Source: an uncultured Chlamydiae bacterium | GTDB lineage: Bacteria; Chlamydiota; Chlamydiia; Chlamydiales; 2-12-FULL-49-11 | Reading direction: 5' to 3' | DNA length: 64,000 bases | Assembly: GCA_937996705.1 (NCBI GenBank) | Contig: CALKUQ010000020.1 | Location: 62,001-126,000, forward strand | In this document: positions 1 to 9,117 of the stretch, piece by piece | Layout of the letters: every line of letters starts with the position of its first letter | How positions within the stretch are numbered: the stretch's first letter is position 1 | Translations under genes and position numbers: made by a program | Notes under the pieces: generated by a model | What the model saw: the letters and a program-made list of their open reading frames with translations, nothing else | The model's database searches: none | Told to the model about the DNA's origin: nothing

Positions 1-1
1 C

Positions 2-571
2 TGCAATATCTACTCTCCGGTAGAAGGTCTTTGCGCACAAAGGACCATCCAAGTCGGCAAATGGGTAAATCCCGGAGACTATCTTATGGGGGTAATCCCC
101 CTCGATCAAATTTGGGTTAACGCAAATTATAAAGAGACTCAACTAAAAAAAATGCGTATCGGCCAACCTGTAAAAGTAACTTCCGATCTTTGGGGAAGAG
201 AGGTTGTTTTTCATGGGACAATTCTCGGTCTCCCAGGGGGTGCAGGTAACGCTTTCTCCATTCTTCCTCCACAAAACTTATCGGGAAATTGGATCAAAAT
301 TGTTCAAAGGCTTCCCGTTCGAGTAGGATTAACCCCCGAATCACTACGAAAGCACCCCCTTAGAATCGGACTTTCGATGGAAGCTACTGTTGATGTTCAC
401 GATGAGGGGGGAGAAATTGTCCCAGAGACTACAGCAGGATCCCCAACCTATGAAACTCATATTTATAAACTTGAAGAAATTGGATCCCAAGAGGCTGTTG
501 AAAAAATATTCGAAGAAAATTTTGACCCTCACCTAGAAGCTTTTAAAACAACCTTGTTTAAACGATCATGA
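2..571 (+). CDS. HlyD/EmrA-type membrane fusion (periplasmic adaptor) protein, 5' truncated
   Basis: C-terminal part of an adaptor that links an inner-membrane exporter to the outer membrane in drug or metabolite efflux. The reading frame is open from the window edge. The first in-frame ATG (86) is internal, because residues before it (SPVEGLCAQR, VGKWVNPGDYL) form the conserved lipoyl/beta-barrel junction of HlyD/EmrA proteins. The WVNANYKETQL stretch after it is also typical of EmrA. It overlaps the start of the downstream EmrB-like transporter by 4 nt (ATGA), so the two are translationally coupled. The N-terminal membrane anchor lies outside the window. Family assignment is from motif recognition; the substrate is unknown. 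Confidence 0.85.
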   Translation, partial: CNIYSPVEGLCAQRTIQVGKWVNPGDYLMGVIPLDQIWVNANYKETQLKKMRIGQPVKVTSDLWGREVVFHGTILGLPGGAGNAFSILPPQNLSGNWIKIVQRLPVRVGLTPESLRKHPLRIGLSMEATVDVHDEGGEIVPETTAGSPTYETHIYKLEEIGSQEAVEKIFEENFDPHLEAFKTTLFKRS

Positions 572-2085
572 CCAAAAAACTTGTTTTTTACCTCTCAATT
601 TTAGCAATTTTTTCTGTCCTATTCAATTCTGCAGTTATCACCATGTCGGTCGTTTATATTTTAAGCGATTTAGGATCTAGCTCTGCAACAGCATCTTATG
701 CAACCGCTTTTTACGGTGTCGGAAATGTACTAACCGTTCCATTAGCCCTTACACTCAGGAGTAGATTCGGGACTAAATCTGTTTTTTTAGTCTGTCAAAT
801 AGGATTTACCCTATTTACTTTGCTTGCTGGATACGCTCCAAACTATCCTATTTTTCTCATCTATCGATTTTTGCAAGGTGTCAGCTCAGGCCCCCTTTTT
901 ATTCTTTTAACCTCCTTTCTAGGATCTCTTTCTACAGATGAAGAGCGGAAAAAAACACTGAAATTCACCCTCTCCTCTTTTGTTTGTGCCCCCATTGTTG
1001 GTGCCTCCTGGGGCGGCTGGATCGCCTATGATTTCAACTGGCAAAACATCTTTATCATCAACGTCCCTTTAATGATAATCCTAGGGGTAGCGCTCTATTG
1101 GGAACTAAAAAAATATCCTGAAATTCCCGAAAAAACACCGTTTGATCGGATTGGATACACCTCTTTTGTCATAGGCTTTTCTGCATTTAGTTTTTTTCTT
1201 ACCCTCGGTCAAGAACTCGATTGGTTTCGCTCTCACTTGATGACTGCAACTTTTTATATTGGAGTAACGTTTCTCCTATTTTTTGTACTCTGGAGCCTGA
1301 GACACCCCCATCCCATTATCGAATTTACCCTTTTGAAAGAACCTATCGTCCCGATTGCCCTTCTTAATATTTGGCTCCTTTTTGCCATTTATTTCGGCAT
1401 GAGCCTACTCCTTTCGATTTGGTTGACCCTCTATGTCGAATACACAGTAATTTGGGTCGCCACCCTCTTAGGGGTGATGATTTTTTCAGCAGGACTCCTC
1501 CTTATTGTCATGCAAAACTACCTAGATAGTCACAAAGTTTGGATTCCTCTGGGACTTGGCATTATTTTCCTCGGAGCGAGCTGCTTTTATACCTCCAACT
1601 TTAACGTAGATATTAACCTAGGGAGAATCGCATTTTCAAGAATTCTAGGAGGCTTCGGCTTTGCCCTCCTCCTCCCCTCCCTAGTGCATCTCATTGCCCA
1701 TAACAAATCTCAGTCGCTTGCCCCTAAAGCGTTTACCCTATTCCAAATGACCCGAGGGAGCTCAAGTGCTCTGGGCGTAACTATCTTCTATACAATTTGG
1801 CTTAGAAGACAGGTTTTTTATTATGAAAGACTTGGAGGATCATTAACCCATCTCTCCCCCCTAACAAACGCCTACTACAATCGGGCAAAAGCGTTTCATC
1901 TCTCCTCAGCTCAAGCCGATCCTGAACTGGCAGTTCTTTTGACAAATCAAGCAACTTCCCTTGCCCTAAACGACTGCTTCTACCTGATGGGGTGGATTAC
2001 TGTGGCCCTATTTGGGTTATTCCTAATCTGCTATGCCAAGAAAGAAACCCTTTACAACAACCTAATTTACAAAGACTTAAAATAA
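568..2085 (+). CDS. MFS multidrug exporter, DHA2/EmrB type
   Basis: Proton-driven inner-membrane exporter of the DHA2 (14-helix) branch, 505 residues, the usual length for EmrB. The first helices read as MFS: the loop LRSRFGTKSVFLV is the motif-A region, YRFLQGVSSGPLF is the helix-4 arginine motif, and many hydrophobic segments follow to the C terminus (residues about 470-490). It is coupled to the upstream adaptor by a 4-nt overlap, so the pair probably works as an EmrAB-like tripartite pump with a TolC-like channel encoded elsewhere or upstream of the window. Substrate cannot be predicted. Confidence 0.88.
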   Translation: MTKKLVFYLSILAIFSVLFNSAVITMSVVYILSDLGSSSATASYATAFYGVGNVLTVPLALTLRSRFGTKSVFLVCQIGFTLFTLLAGYAPNYPIFLIYRFLQGVSSGPLFILLTSFLGSLSTDEERKKTLKFTLSSFVCAPIVGASWGGWIAYDFNWQNIFIINVPLMIILGVALYWELKKYPEIPEKTPFDRIGYTSFVIGFSAFSFFLTLGQELDWFRSHLMTATFYIGVTFLLFFVLWSLRHPHPIIEFTLLKEPIVPIALLNIWLLFAIYFGMSLLLSIWLTLYVEYTVIWVATLLGVMIFSAGLLLIVMQNYLDSHKVWIPLGLGIIFLGASCFYTSNFNVDINLGRIAFSRILGGFGFALLLPSLVHLIAHNKSQSLAPKAFTLFQMTRGSSSALGVTIFYTIWLRRQVFYYERLGGSLTHLSPLTNAYYNRAKAFHLSSAQADPELAVLLTNQATSLALNDCFYLMGWITVALFGLFLICYAKKETLYNNLIYKDLK

Positions 2086-2111
2086 GTCCTCCGCTGAAAG
2101 ATTTTTAGCGA

Positions 2112-2140
2112 TTGCCTGAGTTCTAAAAATATGTTATAAT
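2112..2140 (+). promoter_or_regulatory. Sigma-66/70-type promoter for the orphan gene at 2169
   Basis: A TTGCCT hexamer (2112-2117) and a perfect TATAAT (2135-2140) are separated by 17 bp. An AT-only run leads to the start codon 28 bp downstream. The gene has no clear Shine-Dalgarno sequence. The placement after the end of the emrB-like gene suggests the orphan has its own transcript. Confidence 0.55.
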
Positions 2141-2168
2141 TAATTATTAATTAATAATTGAGTAAATC

Positions 2169-2762
2169 ATGTCTATTATTTATGATTATAGTAGCGTTAT
2201 TACAGAACTTAAAATCGTGCAAAACTTTTTTTGCTTTGATGTCGACTCCCCCTACGGAAGACCTATCCCCATGCGATCCAAGTACTCTCAGGAACATAAA
2301 ATAACTGCATCTTACTATGCACACAGACCCGTTTTTGATTTCCCTGTTTTAGAACCTGAATCTGTTAAACATTACATGAATGAAGAAGAGAAGAGAGCTT
2401 GCTCCATTTTTTTTACAGAAGGAAAAGCAATCAGGACACTCACCAGGGAAGCAATAGACTTTACAGCGGAGGAAGTCGATGGGAAATCAGGATCTATGTT
2501 ATATGTCATTGATTTAGCTAAAAACATCTACTTATATTCTAATCATGACAGGCACTACAGCCACAGCTCTGCTGTATCAGGGGGCTCGGTTCTTGGGGCA
2601 GGGGAAGTCTCTGGATCTAGAGATGGCACTATTACCTCTATGAATAACAAAAGTGGCCATTACAGACCCAGTGAAGATCTTTTGCTCAAATCCGTAGAAA
2701 TCTTCAGAGAAAAAGGGGCTATTTTTCATTCCCACTTCAAACCGGAACTGTGCCATAAATAA
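2169..2762 (+). CDS. Orphan protein with HSS-GG-AGE-SGHY module resembling plant IQM proteins
   Basis: 197 residues, no signal peptide or membrane helix. The C-terminal half carries a spaced motif: H132-S-S, G138-G, A144-G-E, G153-x-I, and S162-G-H-Y-x-P167. From memory, this order of residues (HSS, GG, AG, G-I/V, SGHYxP) also occurs in plant IQM (IQ-motif) proteins and in scattered bacterial proteins of unknown activity. The module sits after a short beta-like stretch (LYVIDLAKNIYLYS), as it does in those proteins. Clustered His, Ser and Glu might form an active site, but no biochemical function can be assigned. It has its own promoter and stands between a transporter operon and another orphan. 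A eukaryote-like module in an intracellular bacterium makes an effector role possible; this is inference. Confidence 0.6.
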   Translation: MSIIYDYSSVITELKIVQNFFCFDVDSPYGRPIPMRSKYSQEHKITASYYAHRPVFDFPVLEPESVKHYMNEEEKRACSIFFTEGKAIRTLTREAIDFTAEEVDGKSGSMLYVIDLAKNIYLYSNHDRHYSHSSAVSGGSVLGAGEVSGSRDGTITSMNNKSGHYRPSEDLLLKSVEIFREKGAIFHSHFKPELCHK

Positions 2763-2862
2763 TCCCCTCTCAGTATAAAAGCAAGTTACTAAGCTCTCAA
2801 ATTAGGGTGAAAAAAAAGCAACTATCATGCTACTCTATCGACTAAATTAATTAAGAGGTTGT

Positions 2863-3927
2863 ATGATCGCCCCTATTTCTCTGTCACAAGTTCCATGCCT
2901 TGGAACTGCCAAATCCTATTATGACAATGACAATTCAACCCCCACTTTTTTTGACACAAAGACAAAAATAATTTTGAAGGCAACTCTGTTTTTCGCCGTT
3001 GCTGGACTAGTTTTTTTGCCTTTTCTCCCCTACACAGCTTCTATATCCCTGGCTTCTGCAGGATTGGGAATTTCCATAGTCTGCTTGCTTAAGATCGGTG
3101 AAGAAATATCTGCCTTATTCGGCGATCCTTCAAAGCTCAAACAAATAGAGCGCCTAAATGCTGCAAAAGAGCTTGCTCGTGAAATCTCAATTTCAAGCGA
3201 GCTTCAACAAGAACTTCAAGATATCATTCCGATAATTGATGAGGGACGAGAGGATGCTAGAATCAGATCCATTCAATATAGTGAAATTGATTTTTTGGGT
3301 GTTGGAACTGCAACTTTTACCTTAATATCTGCACCTAACCTTCAATTTACATTAGGGCGCCCCGGCCAAAGAAATTCTTTAATTTGCGCGGAATCGAAAC
3401 TGGTAAGACCCTATGAAAACAGGGTCTATGCAAAAATGGTCTGCGATAGTGAAAGGTATAATGCCCTTTTTATTCCCTCGATAAAACCGATCTACCTTAA
3501 AATTGGTCAATTCCAACGCTCACTCTTAGTAGAACAAATGGTGGAAAGTTCTGCATTAGTTCATGGACTCCACGAAGAAGGGGTCCGTCAAATGGTCCGC
3601 TTTCTTCTTAAAACAGGGGGAGGTTCCACTGTATTCATGACCCCCTTCCCCTTTACACCTATTGCAAGCGGCAAACTGTGTATACGAAATTTTGCCCATC
3701 TTTCGGAGAATCCCCACCCTGATCCAAGAACACGAAACCTTCAGGAAGAGGAGCTTGTCCTAGGCAGAGAAAACTCTCTTTTAGCCGCTTTACATAACAC
3801 AACAGAGGATTTGACTGATATCGCATTAGAAGAGTTCTCAAGGTTAAGACCAGATAGCACTTTGCTCCACCCTCTCTCTTTGTTAGCCCATAATGAAGTT
3901 AGTCGAAGGCAAAACCTCCCAATATAG
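2863..3927 (+). CDS. Putative inclusion-membrane-like protein with a bilobed hydrophobic domain
   Basis: 354 residues of unknown family. Residues about 36-85 hold two adjacent hydrophobic helices separated by a short turn (IILKATLFFAVAGLVFLPF and ASISLASAGLGISIVCLL). This is the layout typical of chlamydial Inc proteins. No cleavable signal peptide is seen. The rest is soluble, with a charged helical segment just after the helices (KLKQIERLNAAKELAREI). A purine-rich ribosome site (AAGAGG) precedes the ATG by 5 nt. It is followed by a dispersed repeat and converges on the SNF2 gene. Inc membership is an architectural inference without sequence-level support. Confidence 0.6.
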   Translation: MIAPISLSQVPCLGTAKSYYDNDNSTPTFFDTKTKIILKATLFFAVAGLVFLPFLPYTASISLASAGLGISIVCLLKIGEEISALFGDPSKLKQIERLNAAKELAREISISSELQQELQDIIPIIDEGREDARIRSIQYSEIDFLGVGTATFTLISAPNLQFTLGRPGQRNSLICAESKLVRPYENRVYAKMVCDSERYNALFIPSIKPIYLKIGQFQRSLLVEQMVESSALVHGLHEEGVRQMVRFLLKTGGGSTVFMTPFPFTPIASGKLCIRNFAHLSENPHPDPRTRNLQEEELVLGRENSLLAALHNTTEDLTDIALEEFSRLRPDSTLLHPLSLLAHNEVSRRQNLPI

Positions 3928-3976
3928 CGACTCATAGTGGACTGCCCTGCCCTTTGGGCAACGGCAGGAAAATCAA

Positions 3977-4050
3977 GCGGACGGCTTCGCCAAATTGAAC
4001 TAAAACGATTTTGCAAAGAAAAAGAGGGTGTTTCAACTGGAATAAGTATA
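3977..4050. repeat. Dispersed repeat, copy 1 (single arm)
   Basis: This stretch between two convergent genes recurs at 20321-20492. Positions 3991-4050 match 20435-20492 in direct orientation with few differences, sharing a central block from GATTTTGCAAAG to TTTCAACTGG and ending in AGTATA. Positions 3977-4012 match 20360-20395 as an inverted copy with about one mismatch. Only one arm is clear here; a degenerate second arm may lie in 3922-3976. Confidence 0.75.
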
Positions 4051-4083
4051 GTTAGGCTTTGGCCTAATAGTAGCAGTCCGGGG

Positions 4084-7000
4084 CTAAAAGGAGTCGTACA
4101 ACTTTTTAAGCAGAATTGTAAGCTCTTCACGATCGAGTCTTTTAAGATCTTGCTCGCTATCAAATCCAATGACACTGGAAATAAGATCCTTTTTGCGCTC
4201 GATCAGAGCGTGAATGTGCTCCTCAATCGTATCTTTTGCTACAAATTTAAACACGCTGATCCCCCGATTTTGACCAATACGATGGACTCGATCGGTCGCT
4301 TGATTCTCTTTTGCAGGATTCCACCATCTGTCATAATGTATTACAACGGAGGCGGCCGTGAGATCAATACCCACCCCGGCAGCTTGAAGGGAGGCAACAA
4401 AGACTTTGCACGTAGGATCTGTTTGAAACCTGTGAACCTCCTCTTTTCGATCTTTTGTGGTCCCTCGGATCCCAGCAAATCCAATCTTTTCTCTCTTAAG
4501 ATAGCTCTCAATGATATCAAGCATTTTTAGATACTGAGAAAAGACCACTACTTTTTGATCGCTAGCTAAGGCCTCTTCTAAAAGTTCGATAAAAAGATCC
4601 CACTTTCCACTTTGATGCTTATCAAAATAGTTGTCATCCTTGGTAATCAGGGAGGGGTGATCGCAAACTTGCTTCAATTTATTCAGAAGGGCAAAGACGT
4701 GAATATAAAATGAGGAGCCCTCTTCATCTAAAACACCTTTTGATTGGAGGGCAATTTCTTGGTACATACGAGACTGCTCTTCAGATAAATCGACATAAGC
4801 AATCTCTTCAATTTTTTCGGGGAGATCTGAAAGGACATCCATCTTTTTTCTTCGCAAAATAAATGGCTTTATCAGCTTAGAAAGTGCTTTTTGCTTATCC
4901 AAGTCTTTATTTTTCTCAATTGGAGCGACAAACTCATCTTTAAAATCGTCGTGGGTAGGTAAAAAATTCGGCAAAACGATATCAAACAAAGCCTTCAACT
5001 CAAAAAGATTGTTCTCTAGTGGAGTGCCAGTTAAAGCAAGCTTCATTTCGGCTTTAATTTGCTTTAATGCAGCATGAATTTGAGACTTTTGATTTTTTGC
5101 CACCTGGGTCTCATCAAAGACTGCAATTTCAAAATCATGCATCATAAACAACTCTTTATCACTCCTTAGAATTCCATAAGTTGTTAAAATAATGTCATTT
5201 TTTAAATTAAGGCTCTTCGGATTTCTAAAAGGTCCATGATACAAATGGACTTTTGCTTTAGGTAAAAAATTTGCTAGCAAATCTTGCCAATGATACACCA
5301 CTGAGGTCGGCGCTACCACTAAAAATTTATACCGCATCGATCTCTTTTTTTCATGCATAGCAGCTGAAAGCAAGGCCATCGCCTGGTGGGTCTTTCCAAG
5401 CCCCATCTCATCACATAAAAATCCAGACAATCCATAGGTGTATAAAAACCAAAGCCATTTAACTCCAACTTCTTGATACGATCTAAGTGTGCTTTTTAGC
5501 CCTCCAAGTTTTGGCATATGCGCAACTAAACCCTCTTCGGTCAAGTTTTTTAACACATTACCAAACTCTTGCATCTCAGGATTACTTGATTCACTTAAAT
5601 GGACCTCTTCAAATAAAGAGAGCCTCACCCAATCAAGAGTCGATAAATACAATCTATTTGTTCCAGGCTCAAACATTGTCCTAGAAAGCCTACTAATCCA
5701 ATAAAATCGTTTTTCTCCAAGGCTGAGCATCCCTGCATCGGATAAAATAAATGGAGCAAACGAGAGCATCCCCTCATAAATCTCTCGGATAGAGACTGAT
5801 CCTAGTGGCGATACATAGGCAAATTGAACAAGCCACCCTTTTGCCTTTCGTTCTACATCTTTTACAAGAAGCTTAATTCGAGAGGGTTCCACCAATCGCT
5901 TATCGAGATGAAGCACCTGTGATTTTAATCTTTTTAACTCATGCTTAATGAAATAGGGAATTTGATCAACGGAAACGACCACTTTTTCATAATACTTAGA
6001 AGGAAGCTTTAAATTATCCGGAATTTCGGCAAACCCTTTTTTCTTTAAATAGACAAAATCGCCATAAACTTTTGGACTATAATTCAGAGCCCACTCTTTA
6101 AACAGATACTGAGGCTCAACAACAATCGACTCATTGATCAAACTAATAGTAAGGCCTACTTTTTCTAACCCTGCATCAGAAGAAAAGAAATTTTTTATGT
6201 GATCCAAATCTTCTTTGTGTTTCTGAATAAACGTAGGAATATTCCCTTCATCCACCTCAACTGCTTCTAAATTAGAACCATGATGAATTGACTCCTTTCT
6301 TGAAAAAAATCCCTCCCCCTTAATGTAAACCCAACCGCCCAAATCAATTGCATCGCTTGTACCCTCTTTAAACACATCCTCTTTTTCAATTACTAACGTC
6401 CCTTCCACCATACGGTAGTTGAACTTTGTCTCAACACTGGATAGATGGATTTGGAATTCGTCGTATTTATTTAACCAATTCTTATTCCTCTCAATAAACT
6501 CGCTCATCAAATCCTTAGGAATCACTTTTTCAATCCCCCTGAAAAGCAAATTAGTAAGACGGAAAAACCCTTTTTCCTCAACATAAGCCCACGGATCAAA
6601 AAAACGGGCACTCCCTGTATGCAAATCTCCAGGATTAAATAAATAGCATTGAATATGAAACCTACCCGTTTCATCAAAAAACAGTTGATAGGAGGCGCTC
6701 TTAGGCTTTCTTGTGATGGGGGTATGAGATAAATACTTCTCTACCAGCCTTGCATTTTTTTCCAAAAATTCGGGAATTTCACTCTCTACGATTTTCTCTC
6801 TCTTGAAAAATTCATTTGTTTTTTTTGGGAAAAAGCCGATTCCCTTTCTAAAAATCCACTCATCCCACTCAAAATCAGGATTTTCTGTTTTTATTAATGG
6901 AATTGAGTCGATATCAAAGCAGATTTTTTTAGGATTGTATACAACCCTTTCTACCTCTATATCTTTAAAATCGAAAACTTTAAGATTGGTCTTGTAGGCT

Positions 7001-7737
7001 GCAATCGATAAAATTACCTTAGGCCAATCGGGAGGCGCTAAATAAACCTCTAGATCTACCTCTGGCGACTTGATTAAAATAAATTCGGGAAGACCTGAAT
7101 TGTACTCACTAAACTCGATTTCATACTCTTTTCCCTCATCCTCAGACATCATAAACCATTTGGCCAAATCAGACCAAACCGATAGTTCGAATAAAAGGGC
7201 GTCACTGGTCTTACCTTTCTTATACCTTTCCAACTCTTCCGGCGCTAAATTGGAGAACTTTAATGAAGTCTCTTCCGTCTCTTTTTTTCGCTCATCGATC
7301 CACTCCTTTGCATACTCCCTCGCCTGAGGAGATTCCATTTTAAGCAAAAAACTTTTTTTATCCCCCTCTCGTAAAATTTGATACTGCCCCGCAGCCAAGC
7401 TAGAAAGTTTGGCTTTAAACCCGTGTCGCTCTGCTAAAATTTTAAATAACTCGCTCCAGAGAGAAGCTCTAAACCTCACATGCAGAGGATACTTATACCC
7501 TCTAAACACCGCCCACTTAGCTCGCTCAATATGCAAGCAAGACAAATCCCCTTCAGACATTCCACAACTACAAAACTGATCAAGAACATCGCCTAAGTCA
7601 TTTAAATGCAGTAAAATCCAGAAGCTCTCTTGATCAGCCACCTCAATTTGATACGTACCATTAGAAAAGAGGACATGTTTTACTTCCATCCCTCCAACAT
7701 AAGCCGGAAGAGAGTCACTTGTCAAAGAAAAAGCCAA
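4084..7737 (-). CDS. SNF2-family helicase/translocase with N-terminal SWIM zinc finger
   Basis: Large DNA-dependent ATPase of the bacterial SNF2 (HepA-like) group, 1217 residues. An N-terminal SWIM finger is visible as CSCGMSEGDLSCLH near residue 58. A long, poorly conserved middle follows, and the last about 480 residues hold both RecA-like lobes. Motif I is DEMGLGKTHQ. The motif II box is DETQ rather than the common DEAQ or DEAH. Motif III is LALTGTPLEN, and motifs V/VI are ASLQAAGVGIDLTAA and DRVHRIGQ. Chlamydiae encode large SWIM-SNF2 proteins whose role in chromatin or transcription is unproven. The start used is TTG (7737); an ATG 16 codons in has GGAGGG directly against it. Nearest upstream gene is rnpB. 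Confidence 0.92.
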   Translation of the reverse strand: MAFSLTSDSLPAYVGGMEVKHVLFSNGTYQIEVADQESFWILLHLNDLGDVLDQFCSCGMSEGDLSCLHIERAKWAVFRGYKYPLHVRFRASLWSELFKILAERHGFKAKLSSLAAGQYQILREGDKKSFLLKMESPQAREYAKEWIDERKKETEETSLKFSNLAPEELERYKKGKTSDALLFELSVWSDLAKWFMMSEDEGKEYEIEFSEYNSGLPEFILIKSPEVDLEVYLAPPDWPKVILSIAAYKTNLKVFDFKDIEVERVVYNPKKICFDIDSIPLIKTENPDFEWDEWIFRKGIGFFPKKTNEFFKREKIVESEIPEFLEKNARLVEKYLSHTPITRKPKSASYQLFFDETGRFHIQCYLFNPGDLHTGSARFFDPWAYVEEKGFFRLTNLLFRGIEKVIPKDLMSEFIERNKNWLNKYDEFQIHLSSVETKFNYRMVEGTLVIEKEDVFKEGTSDAIDLGGWVYIKGEGFFSRKESIHHGSNLEAVEVDEGNIPTFIQKHKEDLDHIKNFFSSDAGLEKVGLTISLINESIVVEPQYLFKEWALNYSPKVYGDFVYLKKKGFAEIPDNLKLPSKYYEKVVVSVDQIPYFIKHELKRLKSQVLHLDKRLVEPSRIKLLVKDVERKAKGWLVQFAYVSPLGSVSIREIYEGMLSFAPFILSDAGMLSLGEKRFYWISRLSRTMFEPGTNRLYLSTLDWVRLSLFEEVHLSESSNPEMQEFGNVLKNLTEEGLVAHMPKLGGLKSTLRSYQEVGVKWLWFLYTYGLSGFLCDEMGLGKTHQAMALLSAAMHEKKRSMRYKFLVVAPTSVVYHWQDLLANFLPKAKVHLYHGPFRNPKSLNLKNDIILTTYGILRSDKELFMMHDFEIAVFDETQVAKNQKSQIHAALKQIKAEMKLALTGTPLENNLFELKALFDIVLPNFLPTHDDFKDEFVAPIEKNKDLDKQKALSKLIKPFILRRKKMDVLSDLPEKIEEIAYVDLSEEQSRMYQEIALQSKGVLDEEGSSFYIHVFALLNKLKQVCDHPSLITKDDNYFDKHQSGKWDLFIELLEEALASDQKVVVFSQYLKMLDIIESYLKREKIGFAGIRGTTKDRKEEVHRFQTDPTCKVFVASLQAAGVGIDLTAASVVIHYDRWWNPAKENQATDRVHRIGQNRGISVFKFVAKDTIEEHIHALIERKKDLISSVIGFDSEQDLKRLDREELTILLKKLYDSF

Positions 7738-7793
7738 AATTTTAGATGTCAGAGCAAATCTGGGAGAGCTCCATCACTGCATAACTAAAAAAA

Positions 7794-8142
7794 GGGAAGA
7801 CTAGTAAGCCGGATTCTGTCTTATTTCTAAGAGCAACCATTTGTCTAGGAGCATTATCACTAATGCCCTCAAGCGAATTACTAAAAAACTCCTGCGGATC
7901 GCAGTTGAACGAGTTTTTTTATCTTGCATCGGATAGGGTTTGCACCTAATTCCACATCTCTATGGAAGGGCCCACTCTTAAAGTGGGCATTTTCAGCCTG
8001 TCTTTAGATCTCTCTAAAGCGGTATGTTTTCTGTTGCACTTTCCGTAGCCTTACGACCCCCAGCCTTTCGCTGGTATCCTTATCCTCTGAAGTCCAGACT
8101 TTCCTCTACCCTCTTAAAGATAGCGGTTGCCTTGCCTTCCCT
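7794..8142 (-). ncRNA. rnpB: RNase P RNA (class A)
   Basis: The catalytic RNA that matures tRNA 5' ends. On the minus strand the 5' part contains the conserved GAGGAAAGTCTGGAC block (near 8090-8107). The middle has AGTGCAACAGAAAACATACC (near 8021-8042), and the 3' part has GACAGAATCCGGCTT (near 7808-7822). The ends GGGAAG (8141-8136) and CTTCCC (7799-7794) can pair as helix P1. Seven T residues follow (7793-7787), which would terminate the transcript. The ends are estimated from P1, so they may be off by several bases. It fills most of the non-coding gap between the SNF2 and CdsZ-like genes. Confidence 0.93.
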
Positions 8143-8189
8143 AACAACATAACAGCCAGATTGTTCTGATTCCTTACCAGAACCACCCG

Positions 8190-9014
8190 CTACTCTTCAG
8201 ATTCTGGCTCTTCTACAGCAACAGTTCCAGAACTACTATCAAGAGCAGGAGTTACTCTACGTCTTCGTCTTTTTACAGCTCCAGCAGAAGAATCTGTTTG
8301 TTCTTTTTTGCTTTCGCTCCAGTAATGGATCCTTGAGCAGTGTTCACAAAAGGTAAGCTTCTCACCTTTTCTTACAAGATTTTCGTGTTGAGCAGTTAAC
8401 GCAATATGACACCCTGTGCAAGTTCTGTTTTCAATAGAAACCACTACCCGGTCTTTTTTATTTCTAAGAAGTCTTTCGTAAATAGAAAAAATTTGAGGGT
8501 CAGCACTCTTTACAAGAAGATCTCTCTCTTTTTTCAATACAGATCCCTCTTTGTTAATTTCATTGATGGTCTCTTTAACCTCTTCCTCAAGGGTAGTATT
8601 GCTCTGGTCTGACTCTTTTAAAGATTTTTTAGTCTTTTCAAAAATTTCCTCTTCAGCGACTTTCTTATCCACTAGATTACAAAGAGTCTGTTCAAAAGAG
8701 GCTCTCTCTCTTTCTAAAGTTGAAATTTCTTTTGTCAGTGCGTTAAACTCTTCGATTTTTTTAATAGCCATCTGCTGAGCTTCGAGCTTTTTAACTTTTT
8801 CTTTGTGCTCTTCAATTTTTCTTTCAAAAAGGACGCACTCCTCACTCAAATCGGCAATTTCGTCTTTTTTATCATCCAGTTGCTCTACCAATTCTTGCTT
8901 AAGCTGAGCAATCTGTTTTAGTTCATCCTGTCTCTGTTTCTTTAGGCGCATCAGACGAATCATCTTGATGTCTAACTCTTGGATGGAGAGAATAACTTTT
9001 AAAGCTTCATACAT
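8190..9014 (-). CDS. cdsZ: CdsZ-like coiled-coil protein with C4 zinc ribbon
   Basis: 274 residues. About residues 10-185 are a continuous heptad-rich coiled coil. A zinc ribbon follows with CTGC and, about 24 residues later, CEHC, and then a basic and acidic tail. This is the DUF164/CT398 architecture. In C. trachomatis CT398 (CdsZ) is reported to bind sigma-54 (RpoN) and type III secretion components. Equivalent roles here are inferred from architecture. The tail after the ribbon (residues about 240-274, Glu/Ser rich with an RRRRR run) looks lineage-specific. It diverges from glyA and lies just upstream of rnpB on the same strand. Confidence 0.85.
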   Translation of the reverse strand: MYEALKVILSIQELDIKMIRLMRLKKQRQDELKQIAQLKQELVEQLDDKKDEIADLSEECVLFERKIEEHKEKVKKLEAQQMAIKKIEEFNALTKEISTLERERASFEQTLCNLVDKKVAEEEIFEKTKKSLKESDQSNTTLEEEVKETINEINKEGSVLKKERDLLVKSADPQIFSIYERLLRNKKDRVVVSIENRTCTGCHIALTAQHENLVRKGEKLTFCEHCSRIHYWSESKKEQTDSSAGAVKRRRRRVTPALDSSSGTVAVEEPESEE

Positions 9015-9117
9015 TATAGATCTCTTGGTTAGAAAGTATGAAAAAAGTGTAACTTATATGCACAAAATCTACAAGTAAAAACCCCAATCCTCTATTCTAT
9101 TACAAAAAAGGAATCGT

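Noticed and set aside
3937..4530. Plus-strand 197-codon frame over the repeat and the SNF2 3' end
   Set aside because: It lies antisense to the conserved SNF2 helicase motifs and its protein has no recognisable features or ribosome site.
7741..8189. Gap that could hide a gene
   Set aside because: It is filled by RNase P RNA; no frame of good quality is present.
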